Assembly: GCA_051294375.1 (NCBI GenBank)
Contig: CM119263.1
Span: 24,904,688-24,968,687, forward strand
Direction: 5' to 3'
From: Paraspadella gotoi
Taxonomy: Eukaryota; Chaetognatha
Length of the DNA: 64,000 nucleotides
The notes beneath the pieces are model-generated. The model did no database searches and had not been told where the DNA came from. It saw nothing but the letters and a program-made list of their open reading frames with translations. Below are positions 1 to 20,514 of the stretch, piece by piece; positions within the stretch are counted from its first letter, which is position 1; each line of letters starts with the position of its first letter. A program made the translations under genes and the position numbers.

Positions 1-113
1 NNNNNNNNNNNNNNNNNNNNNNNNNNNNNNNNNNNNNNNNNNNNNNNNNNNNNNNNNNNNNNNNNNNNNNNNNNNNNNNNNNNNNNNNNNNNNNNNNNNN
101 NNNNNNNNNNNNN
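1..113. other. Assembly gap (N)
   Basis: All N at the left edge of the window. Confidence 0.99.
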
Positions 114-980
114 GATTGCTTCATCATCATTCTTCGCCCAAACGTGAAACACAAAAGGACAAAAACCGTGGAGCGGAAGATCTCTCTCTCTCTCTCTGTC
201 GGTGCGGTCCGACGTTGTTAAGATAGAAAATGTCGTTTGTCATCCCTTGTTCGATGATTATGTTTGGACCGTGACGAGATTCTCGTCTTTGGGGATAAAA
301 AGACCGACGTCTCGTATTTGGAAAATTCCTTCCTTCTTGATTGTTGTTCATCGCGTTGGTTATGAGGTGAAAAAAGTTTTTCAGTTTCCACAGCGAATCC
401 ACAGATGGTCGAGTTGGATTTTTTCCTGGCGACTCTCCTTTTTAAAGTCGTCACATTTTCGAGTTTCTAATTATGAAAGTGTTGCCGTCTGTCATTTAAT
501 TTTTTTTCCTTTTTCCNNNNNNNNNNNNNNNNNNNNNNNNNNNNNNNNNNNNNNNNNNNNNNNNNNNNNNNNNNNNNNNNNACCGCGACACTAACTCACC
601 ATCTGAACTGATCCCACCAATAAGACCGCGAAAAACGCTTCTAAAACTCCCGTCTCTAGACCACCGAGTCGTCAACAAACAAGAAGCATAAATGAAAAAG
701 CAAAAAACCAAAGTTTTCTTCTTTCGGTTTCCAATCGGAATTTATCGTCTGCTTTCGTCGTCGTCGTCGTCGTCGTCGTTGTCGGGGAAAAAGTCAATCT
801 TCAATTTATCCCACAGCATCGACCCTCATAGTTTTCGTTCTTTGTTTTCTTTCGGCTTAACTTGAATTTTTTTTTGCCTTTTTTTTGCTTTTTGTTTTTC
901 AATGTTTGGCCAGTTAGCCTCTCGCTTTGCCGAGAAGGGGCTTTTTCTTTCTTAGCTTGGCTTCCTTCTTTTCGACTTTG

Positions 981-982
<2 letters not shown>
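114..982. other. Intergenic, no gene seen
   Basis: No coding signal in either strand. The stretch holds a short (CT)n at about 181-197, a 65-N gap at 517-581 and a (GTC)n run near 753-779. Confidence 0.6.
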
Positions 983-1069
<87 letters not shown>

Positions 1070-1070
1070 T
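983..1070 (+). repeat. (CTTT)n microsatellite
   Basis: About 22 near-perfect copies of a tetranucleotide, read directly. The poly-Lys/Glu open frame across it on the minus strand is a product of the repeat. Confidence 0.97.
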
Positions 1071-2387
1071 AACACTTTGTTCCTTCATCACTTTCGCTAG
1101 AGGGTATTGAAGGATTACCGGTCCGACTTTTCTGTTTTTTTCTCTCACCTCTTGTCTCACCTTCTTAGGTGGTGAGCTTCGAAGTTGGGTATTAGAAGAC
1201 CCCTGTTTGCCTTTTGGCTTTCCTTTTTTTTCATTTTAAACCCTCCTACCTTTGTTAGCGCTTTGCTTAGGCTCTTCCCACTTTCCTCCATTTCATTTGG
1301 GTTTCCTACTTTTTTATTTCCTCCCTATCTCTTTTTAAACCTACATCAAAGATGCCATTAGTAATGGATCTTTGCGAGTAGAATTTATCTCCGATCCATC
1401 TTTCCCACCTTCTTTCCTTCCCATTCCTTACCCGCATCGATTTCTATTGAAATTGGACTTTGCCACGGATCTTTATAATTTCTCTGCTTTCTCCCCATCT
1501 CACCTTCTTTTCTTTCCTCCCTTCCCGTCCTTTCCACCCTTGCAGATGGTTGCAGATGGTCTTTTCTATGTGCCTTTACCATTTACATATCTCTCCTTTT
1601 CTCCCTTCCTTTCTTTCCTCCCTCACCTACGTTTGAGGTTGACTTTGCTATGTGACTTTGACATTTACATTTCTCTCCTTTCCTCCCCCTTCCTTCTCTT
1701 TCCTCCCTTTTCTCCCTCCTCACCTTCGTTGGAGGTGGGCTTCGGAATGGGGTGCCAGAAGACGCCGGTTTGACCTTTTGACTCGAAGATCTCGACGCCG
1801 GCGGAGGAAGCGGCGACGAGAAGAGAGCGCCCGTGGAGATTCACCCATTTCGCCTGGAGGGAGACGTGATTTAAAAGGGGATCGAGTGATTTTTTGGGCG
1901 GTTGTTGTTGCTGTTGTTGTTGTTGTTGTTTTAGGTCGATTTTTCGTAGTCGTCGTCAACCAAATTGGGAAACTATTTATAAAATTCGGTTAGAAAAATA
2001 CGCAATGGCGTCGCTCACGTTTGTCCCATAGTAATCTGAGTCGCGGGGAAAGAAAGAAAGAAAGAACGACAGAAAGAAAGAAAAACAGAACCAGGCTACG
2101 CGACTATTATTGAAAGTTGGATACAGTGTCTTCATTTGAACCCGTAAGGCGGTCGATTTGTTATTTCTTCTTTCTTTCAAAACTCTCAATACCAAAAAAA
2201 AAAAAAAATATTAAAAGGAAAAAAAATGTTAAGGTCATCGACTGAAGAAGCAACGATTCAGCGCCAGACATTTTGCAACCCCTCCACTCTGAGTCTTCGA
2301 AAGNNNNNNNNNNNNNNNNNNNNNNNNNTCGCAAAGGCTGCAAAATAAAGATCACCACCCAGTAGAGATCTCGTCGCCACTGCCCAC
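1071..2387. other. Pyrimidine-rich intergenic DNA with a 25-N gap
   Basis: Short diverged TTTCCTCCC-type stretches recur between 1380 and 1730 and a (GTT)n run lies near 1900-1930. There is a 25-N gap at 2304-2328. No gene is supported. Confidence 0.6.
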
Positions 2388-3188
2388 ACAGTTATATTTG
2401 GAAAAAGGGCCTCCAGGTTAACGCCCCTGCTCTTCCTCGCCGCCTATCTCATACACAATGTTATATTGAAAAAGGGCCTCCAGGCTTAACGCCCTGCTCC
2501 TTCCTCGGTCCCGCCTATCTCATACACAATTGTTATATTTTGGAAAAGGGCCTCCAGGTTAACGCCCTGCTCCTTCCTCGTGTCCGCCTATCTCATACCA
2601 CAATGTTATATTTTGAAAAAGGGCCTCCAGGTTAACGCCCTGCTCCTTCCCGGTCGCCTATCTCATACACAATGTTATATTTTTGAAAAGGGCCTCCAGG
2701 TTAACGCCCCTGCTCCTTCCTCGGTCCGCCTATCTCATACACAGATGTTATATTTTTGAAAAGGGCCTCCAGCCGTTAACGCCCTGCTCCTTCCTCGGTC
2801 CGATCCGCCTATTCTCATTACACAATGTTATATTTTGAAAAAGGGCTCAGGTTAACGCCCTGCTCCTTCCTCGGTCCGCCTTATCTCATACACAATGTTA
2901 TAATTTTTGGAAAAACGGGGCTCCAGGTTTTAACGCCCTGCTCCCTTCCTCGGTCCGCTATCCTCATACACAATGCTTATATTTTGAAAAAGGGCCCTCC
3001 AGGTTAACGCCCTTGCTCCTTCTCGGTTCCGTTATCTCATTACACAATGTTTATATTTTGAAAAAGGGCCTCCAGTGTTAACGCCCTGCGCCTTTCCTCG
3101 CGCTCCGGCCTATCTCATACACAATGTTATATTTTTGAAAAAGGGCCCTCAGGTTAACGCCCTGCTCTTCCTTCGGTCCGCCATCTCA
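2388..3188 (+). repeat. 72-bp tandem repeat array, about 11 copies
   Basis: A unit of about 72 bp is repeated head to tail. Each copy carries the landmarks ACACAATGTTATATTTTG, AAAGGGCCTCCAGGTTAACG and CTTCCTCGGTCCGCCTATC. Copies differ mainly by one-base insertions and deletions in short homopolymers (AAAA, CCC, TT), which looks more like uncorrected read error than repeat evolution. The frames open across it are repeat products. Confidence 0.95.
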
Positions 3189-4043
3189 CTCGTCCTGTTT
3201 TATCTTAATGTTTTCTCAATGTTATGTATTCTCGCCAACATCCCACCCACCTCTCGATTTTGTATCACCATTTTACTTAATTACACTATACTCGAGAAAA
3301 TATTTCTAAATAATTTTTACTTTTAGTTTAAATAATAATGACATCAATCATCTTATAAAATTATTAGATTTTATATCATTTATGAACATACACTTTTGTA
3401 TTGATATTTTTAAGGCATAATTTTTGTTTCGCTATTTAAATCTTTTATACAAATATTTTTTAAAGAAATAGATTATTAAAGCTACAATATGCAATAAGAC
3501 TTAGGTCACCTTTTTGCTTGGTTACTGGATGGATCTCTGAAATTGTCCCTTCTCCTATTTCCACATTTCTCCAGGTTCACTTTCAGAATTATTAACTATT
3601 GTAAAAGATAACAGAACGAAAAAACTAACCTAGTAGAAACTAAGGAAAAGCTAGTTTCTATAATATTAGAGAGGAGGATCGAGGCAGAGTCCGTTTTGAC
3701 AGTTCATTGGCTCTGCAAGCTGATTGGTCGATTCCGTTTCTTCCTTGACCATTGACCAATCATTTTATTCGACGATTCCGATTCGCGGGAGATTTGCCCA
3801 TTCCTTCCGATCCGATTCTGCCTTTGGGTTAGGTTTGATTCTTCCTTCGTATGATAAGAGGACAGGACAAAAAAAGACGCCGCCTGGCGTACCAAGAGAG
3901 AGAGAGAGAGACAGAGAGGATAAAAAAAAAAAGAAAGAGAAAGAACTAAGAACGGTAATTCCAATGGTTGCCGCCGCAGTGGACTTTATTTTTCACGTTT
4001 ATTTCACATTTCGTCTTTCTTATTTTTTTTTTATTTGTGGGCA
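3189..4043. other. AT-rich intergenic DNA
   Basis: AT-rich to about 3660, then mixed sequence with a short (GA)n near 3896-3915. No gene supported. Confidence 0.55.
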
Positions 4044-4784
4044 GTATATTTCACACCGCCTCACGTCCACCATCCTTCAGCCAAATCCATTGGCTCAGAG
4101 GGCGAACACACCATCCCAACGTAGTGGTTCCATCCACAGTCTAACGACTTCCCTCTACGTTGCAAGCGAGACCGTCCTAGGTAACCGCCGCCAGTGACTG
4201 GAGGGCGTCACTGAGGGTCGGAAGCGCCCCAAAGCCAAACAGTGAGATGCCCCATCCCAATTGGGCATCACGGCAACCCGGCTGTTGCCATAAGCTGGTG
4301 AGCCCTACTATCGAACACGCAACTTCTCAGGACGCTACGACAAACGCCTATGGCCCTGCCAACTTCGGGTACGCTACGACAAACGGCCTATGCCCCTTGG
4401 GGTACGCTACGACACGCTATGCCCCCACACTCGCGCTCTCTCTCTCTTCTGCCCAGAACCTATGGTAACATCTTGGTCAGACACCTCTCAGGCTGAGGAA
4501 CCTGAGTGATGTTTGGCCCGGATCCTTTGCGGTTATATTCACACCGCCTCACGTCCACCATCCTTCAGCCAATCCATTGGCTCAGAGGGGAACACACCAT
4601 CCAGGCGTTAGGTGGTTCCATCCACAGTCCAATTGACTTCCCTCTACTTTGGCCAGAAGCGCAGACGTCCTAGGGTAACCGCGGCCAGTGACTGGAGGCC
4701 GTCACTTGAGGTCGGAAGCCCCCCAAATGCCAACAGTGAGATGCCCCATTCCCAATGGCATCACAGGCAACCCGGATGTTGCCC
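4044..4784 (+). repeat. Direct duplication, period about 490 bp
   Basis: A GC-rich block of about 245 bp starting with CACACCGCCTCACGTCCACC occurs at about 4050-4290 and again at about 4541-4784. The copies share most bases but differ by scattered small indels. Between them (about 4320-4425) lies a smaller tandem element of about 40 bp containing GGTACGCTACGACAAACG. No open frame is conserved between copies, so this is a repeat, not a gene. Confidence 0.9.
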
Positions 4785-6885
<2,101 letters not shown>

Positions 6886-6964
<79 letters not shown>

Positions 6965-6982
6965 AGAGGAGAGAGAGAGAGA
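6886..6982 (+). repeat. (GA)n microsatellite, imperfect
   Basis: GA array broken by single-base slips. Confidence 0.97.
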
Positions 6983-8762
6983 AAAGATTCATTAGCTTTT
7001 TATTCTATTTTATTTTTATTTTTTTGCAAAACCTTCAAAGAAGATGGTTGCAGCTGAAAAAAAAATTTAGAAAAAGAAAGCAAATTTGTGCCTCCTTCCA
7101 TTCAGCCGGGGGACCTTTTTATTTTTTAAACAAAAACCTTCTTTGTTAAGGATAATTAACCCTGCGTTTCCTTTTTTTAAAAACTCCCTCGCCATCGACG
7201 CTGCCGTTAAAAACTCAATTTTTCAAACGCTTTCTTCTTTTCTAGGTCGACCACCTCTCAGAACCTCTCCACTTTTTAAACCTGACCTTCTCTTCAACAT
7301 CTTCAGTTTCAACAACATTGGCATAAACTTTTTAGTTTTACATTTATAGTTGCTTGTAATATTATTTTAATTAAATCGTTCATACTTTACCCCCTCCTCC
7401 CCCTTACTCAGTCGCTTTCACACGAAACCACCAATACGTATATTCGTTGAGAAATAAAAAAGCAAAAAAAGGTTTACCTTTCTCCCCTGACCCAGTCTTC
7501 CCCCAAATCTTCCTCTAACCTGATCCAGTCTTCTCCCAACACTTTCTCTATCCTCCCTCCATCCTCCCCTATTTCTTCTCCCTCCCACCAGAGTAACTTA
7601 TAATTTACTTCATTTACGAGAAAGCGAAAACGTTTCCCAGTTAAGCCTTTCGGTTTATGTTCCTCGTAAAAAGTAATTATCCCCGCATTTCTCTCGCATC
7701 CATTTTTTCGGAAAAAGCGGAGACTCGCAGGGAGAGAGAAATTTCTGCCCTTTCGTCCGGCTCTGTTCTTTTGTTTAAAACTTCCGTGAGACGGCGGGAC
7801 ATTTGGAAAAAGGCGGCAGAAGAAACTCATCGTCCGGATGTTTATTTATTTTTCATATTTTGATATTGAGCCAGTCCCTTCGATAACAAATCACCCATCT
7901 AAATTAATAATTAAAATTATTAATCAATTTTTCATCCTCCTCCCTCGAATTACCGACCAAGTTATCAAGGTCATAGCGTCCCCTTTCTAAGAAGCTTTCG
8001 ACCCTGTATCTCCAGAAGTCGGGGGTCGAACGTCCAATACGGTCCGGTTTCCATCTTCCATCTTTTTTTTTCGGCGAATTTTCAAAGAGACGAAAAGAGG
8101 CCGAGTCTTTAGGCGTCGTCTTTCGTTTCCCGCCAAAAAGAAATTCAAATAGAGGCGCCTCTCTCGACCCCGAATTTCCCAAACTACAAAAAAAGCTCCA
8201 GTCGCTCCATCGATTCGGAAAGATATATGCAGGAACGGGGGCTGCTCCGCGGCTGACAAACTCGATCAATGAATTTAAAGGGAACTGTAAATACAACTCT
8301 TTTTTTTCTCCTATACTCTTGCGAACTATAACTCTCCGGAACAACCTCTACATGAGGTTCCACTCTAAGGTCAGCACTTCACCCTTTCACCATTAAGACT
8401 CTTCCTCTTCCTACCCTTAATTAAAATCCTTCCACGACCTTTGCAAGGATTTCGACGATAACCTCGACCAAGCATGAAGCAATCATGAAGGCAACGACGA
8501 AAATCAATAATCAATTAATCTCCCTTTTGGAAACTTTGCCGATGACGTCTAAGTTAAATAGGAAGGCCATGATGCAAGACTCGGCCAGATATCGCAATGT
8601 ATGAGGCAACCGTGGTGGCCGAGACTATTATCGGACGAAGGCAACTTTAGTGGCAAAGGCGATGTAACAAAAGTGGCAACGACTATGACGACGACGCTCT
8701 CCGCGTCCATTACCGACGCCTCCTTGAAACATCCCCACCCGCGACGCCATTCGGTTCAATGC

Positions 8763-8765
<3 letters not shown>
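6983..8765. other. Intergenic, no gene accepted
   Basis: Two minus-strand open frames (7830-7474 and 8344-7904) exceed 115 codons but show no family motif, and 8259-7987 is also open in another frame. The first runs over a two-fold tandem repeat near 7490-7560. Confidence 0.5.
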
Positions 8766-8844
<79 letters not shown>

Positions 8845-8872
8845 TCTCTCTCTCTCTCTCTCTCCTTTCTCC
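8766..8872 (+). repeat. (CT)n microsatellite
   Basis: CT array with a few single-base slips. Confidence 0.97.
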
Positions 8873-9251
8873 CATTCACTTTTTTTCAGCCTTTATTCCT
8901 CGCCCTTCCGAACTAAAGCGATCTGACTGATTCAGCGAAAAAAGTGGGAAAAAAAAATAATCCCGGGGCGTCGCTTTTTTTTTTTTTTTTATCTTTTCTC
9001 CGCCAACGCGCGGATTATTAGCGTCAATTTTCCCGTCGCTTCTCTCCTTCCGTCGCTCGAGTCCGCTTTCGCCCACTCCCGCCGCCAGGGGCGCGTATAT
9101 CGTCCGGTCCGACTTTCATTGTTATTCCGACGCGAACGTAAAAACAAAAGGCGCACGCGCGCGAGTCCGGGTTGGGGATTCCCGAATTTCGCGTAAACGT
9201 CGTCTGGGATGAGATACGAGGCCGTCAATTAAACGCTGAGGGGACCCTACT

Positions 9252-9285
<34 letters not shown>

Positions 9286-9804
9286 TCTCCCATATCTTCG
9301 ACATTCGCAACAACTCGCATTCGTCCTTTTTCTCATCCTCACTTTTCTATTCATTCCTTTTTTCAAACAAAGTCTCCCCCCTCCCTCCCTCCATTTTTTT
9401 TTCTTCTTCTTCCTCCTTTCCATTCTTTTCTTCCTCTCTCTTCTCTTCTTTCCATCCATCACGGGAACCATTTGTTTGAAGGACGCGAATCCATCTCCCA
9501 GATTTTAAACGATAATCGAATCGCGAAGGATTTGCAACTTGGTACAATTTTCAATATATACGCGAAATTGCGCACATGAAACGGGATTCTCTATCCCGTA
9601 AATTTTTTTTAACGAGAAAGAACCCTTCGTGGGAGACCCGGTTCAAACGCTATTCACTGGACAGTAGTCAGTGTACAGTGTGCTGAAACAATTATTCCAA
9701 GTGTGGATGCAATTCCAGAGAAATGCGTATAAAAAAATATTTCTTTGGCTTTGAATATTTTAATACTGAAATAAATATTTTTTTTCTAATGTTATGAATA
9801 ATAG

Positions 9805-9855
<51 letters not shown>

Positions 9856-12698
9856 TAAAATATTAAAAAACAAGGCAGGAAGCTCACGAGAGAAAAAAAA
9901 GTCTTTCATGAAAAAACGATGAATAGTTGATCTAGTGATTTTTCCCCTTGTCCCGTTCGAGGGGAACATAAAAAATGATTACCCTCGCGATAAAGAGTTC
10001 AAGTCCGGATATCATGAATATTTTTCATCGCGCTGGGCGAGTTTCGCCAAGTACGTTAAGCCTATTCTTTTCTCGTATTTTTTTTTTCAATCATTTTTTT
10101 ATGTGGCGCGCTTTCACCAAGCTACTATGCTGCGTATGAAGAGCCGGCTAAAAAGCATTAAAACCCTAAATAAAAAAAAATTATCGTCGAATGAATTAGC
10201 ATCTTTTTTTTTTATTTTTGTAATCAACAGTAGCACATTTCAATCATCGTGTCAGCAAAACTTTTCAACACATGACAAGAGATAAAAATACAGTATGATC
10301 ATCTGAAATGTAGTGCAACGAAAAAGCTAGTCATAAAACTCCGATAAATCGTAGACGAATAATCCTACGAGAGCAAGTACTGTATAGAGTCAACTTAAGA
10401 CGTTATTAAAGTATGAGTGACATGCAAGTTAAAAGAAAAAATATATGACAGCGGTACGAATGGTGAGGGAGAAAATAAATTTTAGGAAATTAAAAAGAAA
10501 ATGGGCCGAGAGAAAGATGAGGATAAACACGGAAGAATTTCTAAGAAAAGAGAGAGAGACAAGTCACAAAGTATCACATTCCATTCCAAAGTGAGTCGTC
10601 TAAGATACGTAATAACTGTGCTATATTAGAGGCAATCACAAAATAGCTATTAAACTATGCTCATTATACTACTAAATACTGACGATACCTGTACACGGTA
10701 ATAAATACTATCACCATCGAATCATGCTGACATATTTTTTTATGACTTATTTCGATACTGAGATAGAAAGTTCGAATTAATCGAGATTTAAATATCACAC
10801 GAGAATCACTCGTTGAGAAAACAGCTCTCTTTTCTTTTTTTTTTCATTGAGGTAACTGATCATATGCTGCATTGGAAGGTCAGCACGGAAAAAAATAATT
10901 GTATTCACCTCTAGAGAAATACGATTGCGTTTAACGTCGTTTCAACTTTATGCCTCTTTCTCTGTTTTGGAAAAAAAAAAAGACCCGTCAGTTAACAGAG
11001 TAACAACCGAAAGAAAAGTGCGGATATAACTTTTTTTGTTTTAAATAAACGTGGGTTTACAGAGGGGATTTATAACTCATGCAGGATCTTAATCATTAGG
11101 ATTTTCTTTTAACTTTTGGTGAGCCTTAGGTGTATTTTAAGTATTTGCTGATTTATGTGGTGCTTGTTTATCGGTAATCAAGGTTAGTGACCATTATCTC
11201 TTAAAACATGAGCGTTTTGTTAGTCCTTAAAACTAATATGCTGTATTTCTAAATGATATAAGAATGATTATCGTGCCGTGGCAGTAAAAATATCTAGTTA
11301 TCCTGTCTTTTTTTTTATAATATATCAGATATGGGGAAAGGGGCTGTCGGGGGACCAAATACCGATAAATTATTAGTAAAATCCAACACAAAAAAGCTTT
11401 TACTGTAATTTTTACTGCCTTTGGCAACCGTATTGCTTTCTTATAGAGTGTAATCGGTATATAACACCTACACTTTAATATCTAACGAATAAAACTCCAT
11501 GTTTATAAAGGCAGAATGTGATTTGGAATCTTTCACGCGAACGTTGAAACTAAACAAAGTGCAGAATGCTCAACAATCTTTGTTTCAAAAATTTGATTTT
11601 GAGATTCGAAAAAAAAAAAAACGCGTGAGCAAAATCCTCTTTTTTTTTTTACAATTAATCGCTAATCAGTTTAATCTGTCAATTATCGGGAACAACTATC
11701 GCTACATGACATTACAACTACTTACGCGGCCCTCGCTTGAGCCCTAAAAAAATAGTTAATCTCTAATTTTAATGAGAAACGGGGGGGGGGAGGAAAAAAA
11801 GGGAGAAAAATATGACTTCTCTTTTGACGAACTGTTTTTTTGCGACAGGCGAAAAACAAAATTACGCATCCGTAGAATTTTGCACTTTTAGAGACTCAAA
11901 AGTCTTGTGATCCGAGTTTCCAACTTACATATGGTGTCACGAAACTCTAAGCGAGAAAACTGAAAACTCTGGAACGAAGAAAAAGAGTGATTAGTTTATT
12001 TTGAATTAAGAAAAGGAGAGAGAGAAAATTTATGTAAAAAATAAAAGAGAGAAACTCTGGCCGATTTCGTGCTGAAAGGACCGAGGAGAGAAAAAAAAAT
12101 CAATGAATTTGTTAGAAATGGGAAAAGGAATTAAAGGAAAAAATAAAACGATTGAGAAAATCTTTGCTTTGAAGAAATTACGTCATTTGACGAAGGAAAA
12201 ACTCATTAAGTTTCAAAGAAGCTTTACTAAAGGAATTAAATATAAATCAAGACCTTGTTGATATTCATATTTGTTATCTCGGTTCAGCCTCGTGACACTG
12301 TAATTACCAAAGTTCCACCTTGTCTTTTTCCGTTGTTCAATTTGTACGAATTAGGCACCGGTTTTTTTTTTAATGTTTTGGAAAAACAAACATTATTTTT
12401 CACAGTTAAAACACAGCCATTAAGAATTGTATGACTTGGGGGAGAGAGAGAAATAACGTATCGAGTGTGTATTCTAAAAAGGAGAAAACACCGAAAGCGT
12501 AAATAGTGAAAACAAAAGCGGGAAAAAACACGTTGGAAATATTCAATATTTTGTTTTATTCATACAGGTTTCTGTCGAAAGAAACATTCGGCCTAAAAAC
12601 GAATCAGAGACAAAAAATATAATAAAAAAAAAAAAAAAATTAATACACCCACCCTTCCCGCAAACACTCCCAGATTGTTAACATTTAGTTAGTTATTA
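8873..12698. other. Long intergenic stretch, AT-rich to the right
   Basis: Contains (CT)n at 9254-9282 and (GA)n at 9808-9853, otherwise non-repetitive AT-rich DNA with frequent stops. It lies downstream of the receptor gene. No exon or RNA gene is supported. Confidence 0.6.
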
Positions 12699-12704
12699 TT
12701 TATT
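12699..12704 (-). terminator. Poly(A) signal of the nicotinic receptor gene
   Basis: AATAAA on the minus strand, 66 nt beyond the receptor stop codon. Canonical hexamer in a plausible place; cleavage was not tested. Confidence 0.6.
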
Positions 12705-12769
12705 AAAAAGTAAAAAAAAAAACCAAAACAATAACATTAATAATAATAAATCCCCATATCTTCGTGATA

Positions 12770-17298
<4,529 letters not shown>

Positions 17299-20200
17299 CG
17301 TTGTCGTTTCGTTCGTCAAGAGTTTTCTCTCGGCGTCGAGTCTTCTTTGGCGCCGCGCCGGAAGCGACGTCGTTATTGACTTTGACGAAGCAGTTGGCCC
17401 CGATCGATCCGTAGACGGCGAGGAAGACGATGGCGACGTCGATCGGGAGACGTTCGCCGTCTTTCGAGTCCGTCGAGCGCCGCGTGACGAAGCGATTCGC
17501 CCTGAATCGATTCCAAGGTGGCGCCCTTTTGAGGCGGCGTCGCCTTTTGCATCTTTGGCGCCATATTCCTGGCGCCATATTTCAAGTTTCGAGGTGGTTT
17601 TCTTCGAACAAATTGTCGCTTTATTATTTTTCGATCGGGAGTTATTTTGAGATTTTCCTGATGAGGTTGAGGCGCTGGACGCCTTTTCAACGACGTCCAG
17701 CGGGTTTCCAAGGACGCCTTGCGCGTCTCCAAAGACGCCGGCGCCGTGTGAGAGCGCGTCCGACGCCGCGCAAGTTTCCGCTTTTCCGTCGACTCTCGCA
17801 ATCCTCCCTTCCTTCCTTATTCTCTCTATTTTCCACCTCGCCGCTTTCGCAGCCGCCGCTGCCTCCGCCGCCGCCTCCGCCGCCTTCCCCCGACCAGACG
17901 GAAATCCCCATTTATGGCGTCTATTAGAAGGATCGTCTTTGTCTCGCGGCGGCGGTGGCGCTGGAGACGCTTGCGGCGGCGCTGGAGACGATGGCGGCGG
18001 AGTCGGTGGCGAAGAAGGCGGCTTTGGCGGCGGCTCGCCAACAACCGGAAGTCGCCGTCCAACGGCGCAGTCGTTACGGAGAGAGAGGAGGTTCTTATCG
18101 TTGAGGAGAGGAGGAAGAGGAGATGGGGAGGAAGGAGGAGTTTGAGGAGGTGAAGGAGGAGAAGGGGATGAGCGAGGAAGAAGAAAGGGAGGTAAAGGAG
18201 GCGCGGGTCGTGACGATTTATCCCGAAGAGGAAGAAAATTCGAAGATGAAAAAGAAATGGAACGGGGAGATTGAAAAGGAAAGGTTGAGGAGGCGGAGGA
18301 AAAAAAAGTGGAGGTAGGAAGGAAAGGGAGGAAAGAAATCGAAGTCGAAAAAACCGACGAAGCGGAACCGGAATCCTTCTTATCACCGAAAACGAAACCC
18401 GAGAAATTTCTTTCCTTCTGCTTCGTTTTTACGACAGTTTCTATGGAGACGTCTTCGTCGTCGTCGTCGTCGTCGTCGTCGTCTTTTTCGTCGTTTCGGC
18501 AAGCTTGGCCCGGGACCCGCGAACGGAGGGACGACGACGACGACGAAGACGACGGCGAATTAGAGAGTGAAAGAGGTAAATGGGGCGAACTGAGGAATTC
18601 GTTTTCGGGCGAAGAAACACCGTCACCACAACATCGCCCTTCATTTCGCCGGCATAATGGAGTGCCGTCGTGGGGAGTGGCGTCTCGCCCCATTCCGCGA
18701 CGACGACGACGAAGACGAAAACGACGAACCCGACGACGAAGCCCCTCGCCGTCGCCTCCGACGTCGGAACCGCTCGCCCGCGGTTTTTCCGTTTTTTCCA
18801 ATTCTGATAAAACGTTCACTCGTGAGAGAGAAAAGGGAATGAAAGAATTGGAGTGGATGGCGGCGGCTTCGGCGGCTGCGGCGGCTGCGGCGGCTGCGGC
18901 GGCCAGAGTGGAAAAAGGCGGATCCACAGAATACGTGACTGGCAGTTCGTCCTCCGCCCCAGAGTCTTTTGTTTTCTCTTCTTTCGACGCCGGATATTTT
19001 TTTCTCCCCTTCCTCATTTCCTTTCCTTCCTCCTTTCCTCCTTTTTCTCTTTCAACCCCGATCACCCACTCCCTCTCTACCCGCCCTCCTTTATTTTCGA
19101 GCGGGTGAAGCGTTTCCCCCCTGAAGCGGCGGCGGAACCGCCAACCCGGTCGTGGCTCTCCTCTCTCGCGCCAATATTTCTTAACAGCTTCAGGTCGCAT
19201 CTTCGTTTTATTCTTGGCGCCCGGCGTCTTGTTTGTTTCCCTCCCTTCCGCCGGCGTCGCTCGGCGCGCCGTCCCGCGGCTCATAACCGACTCCCGCGAA
19301 ACCGGATGGGACGCGGCGCCGCCCAATGACGCCGGTTCGGGTCCCGGCGCCGATGACGTCAATGGTGATGAATTAAAAGAAGTCGAACGAGGCGCGCTGT
19401 TCGTTTCGACGAGGAAAGAGGAGAAGGCTGATGATCTAGGAGGAAAGAAAATAGCTTTTCTTTTCTCAAAGTTGGTTGTTGTTGTTGTTGTTGTTTTCTG
19501 CTCGAGGTTCGAAGTAATTGGTTCGACTGGTGAATCGCAGATCAGCGCATTTCTGTCATCATGTGGAGCAAAAAATGTGTTTGTGGGGTTAATAAAGTTA
19601 TGATCCGGAGGATCAAGCATTTTATTGTTTTCACAATTGCTTGATGTGGTGACGAATAGTTCGCTGGCTGATGGAAGAAAAGCTGAATCCTTCAAACAAC
19701 AAGATGGCGAATCTGAAAGGAGCGGCGCCTTATTTTTTAAGCTTCGTCGGTGAGAATCTGATCGAGAAATCAAAGATGCCGGTGAGTCCTGAGGAACGGT
19801 TCCAGACTCTGCAAAGCGCCGTCGTTTCCGGATCATCTGGTTGAAGATCGGCTGATTTGGCTCGAACCTTCGCGGCGAAAAAATCCTTCGAGAAGAAACG
19901 GGTCTCTTTGGCGAACTCATTTCCTCTGAAGAAACTATTCCTCCGCATTGATCGGAACCGGCGGCGTCCAGCGCGTCGTCATCAGCGTCGCCAGCGACGG
20001 CGAAGTCGACGGCCAAAGGCGACGGCGTTCCTGGTACGAGGTCTCCGTCGTCGAGGAAGTTGGTTTGGACGGGGAGTTGGAGAGAAGAGTCGGGGGGTTG
20101 AAGACTTTGGGTGAGAGGATGTTGAAGAGAGGTTGGAGCGAGGGATAAGGATGAGGAGGAGGGGTGGCAGGTCCGAATGAAAATTCCCGGGATTGAATCC

Positions 20201-20514
20201 CGGATCCGAGTCTCCGCCGAATCGAAAGAAGCCGAAGCTTCGCCCAACGCGGACGCCGATGAAGATTGAACGCCGTCCAAAAATAACGCGACGTCTTTCC
20301 TCGAAAATCCGGCGTCGGTCAGTCGCGCCGAGCGAATCTCCGGCGCCCTTTCCGGCGAAAAGCTTGCGGCGCCCTCAAACCCGGCGTCGAAAATCCCGCC
20401 GGCGTTCGCGCGCCACAAATGCCGATCGCCCAGAAGGGCCATTAGTTCCATGTTTGGGAGAGGGAAGGTTGGAAAGATGGGATTGAGAGAGAGAGAGAGA
20501 GACAGATGCCCTTA

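Noticed and set aside
801-1160. 119-codon minus-strand Lys/Glu-rich ORF
   Set aside because: A product of the (CTTT)n microsatellite.
7904-8344. 146-codon minus-strand ORF of ordinary composition
   Set aside because: No family motif, a second frame is open over much of it, and no splice or regulatory support; cannot be told from chance.
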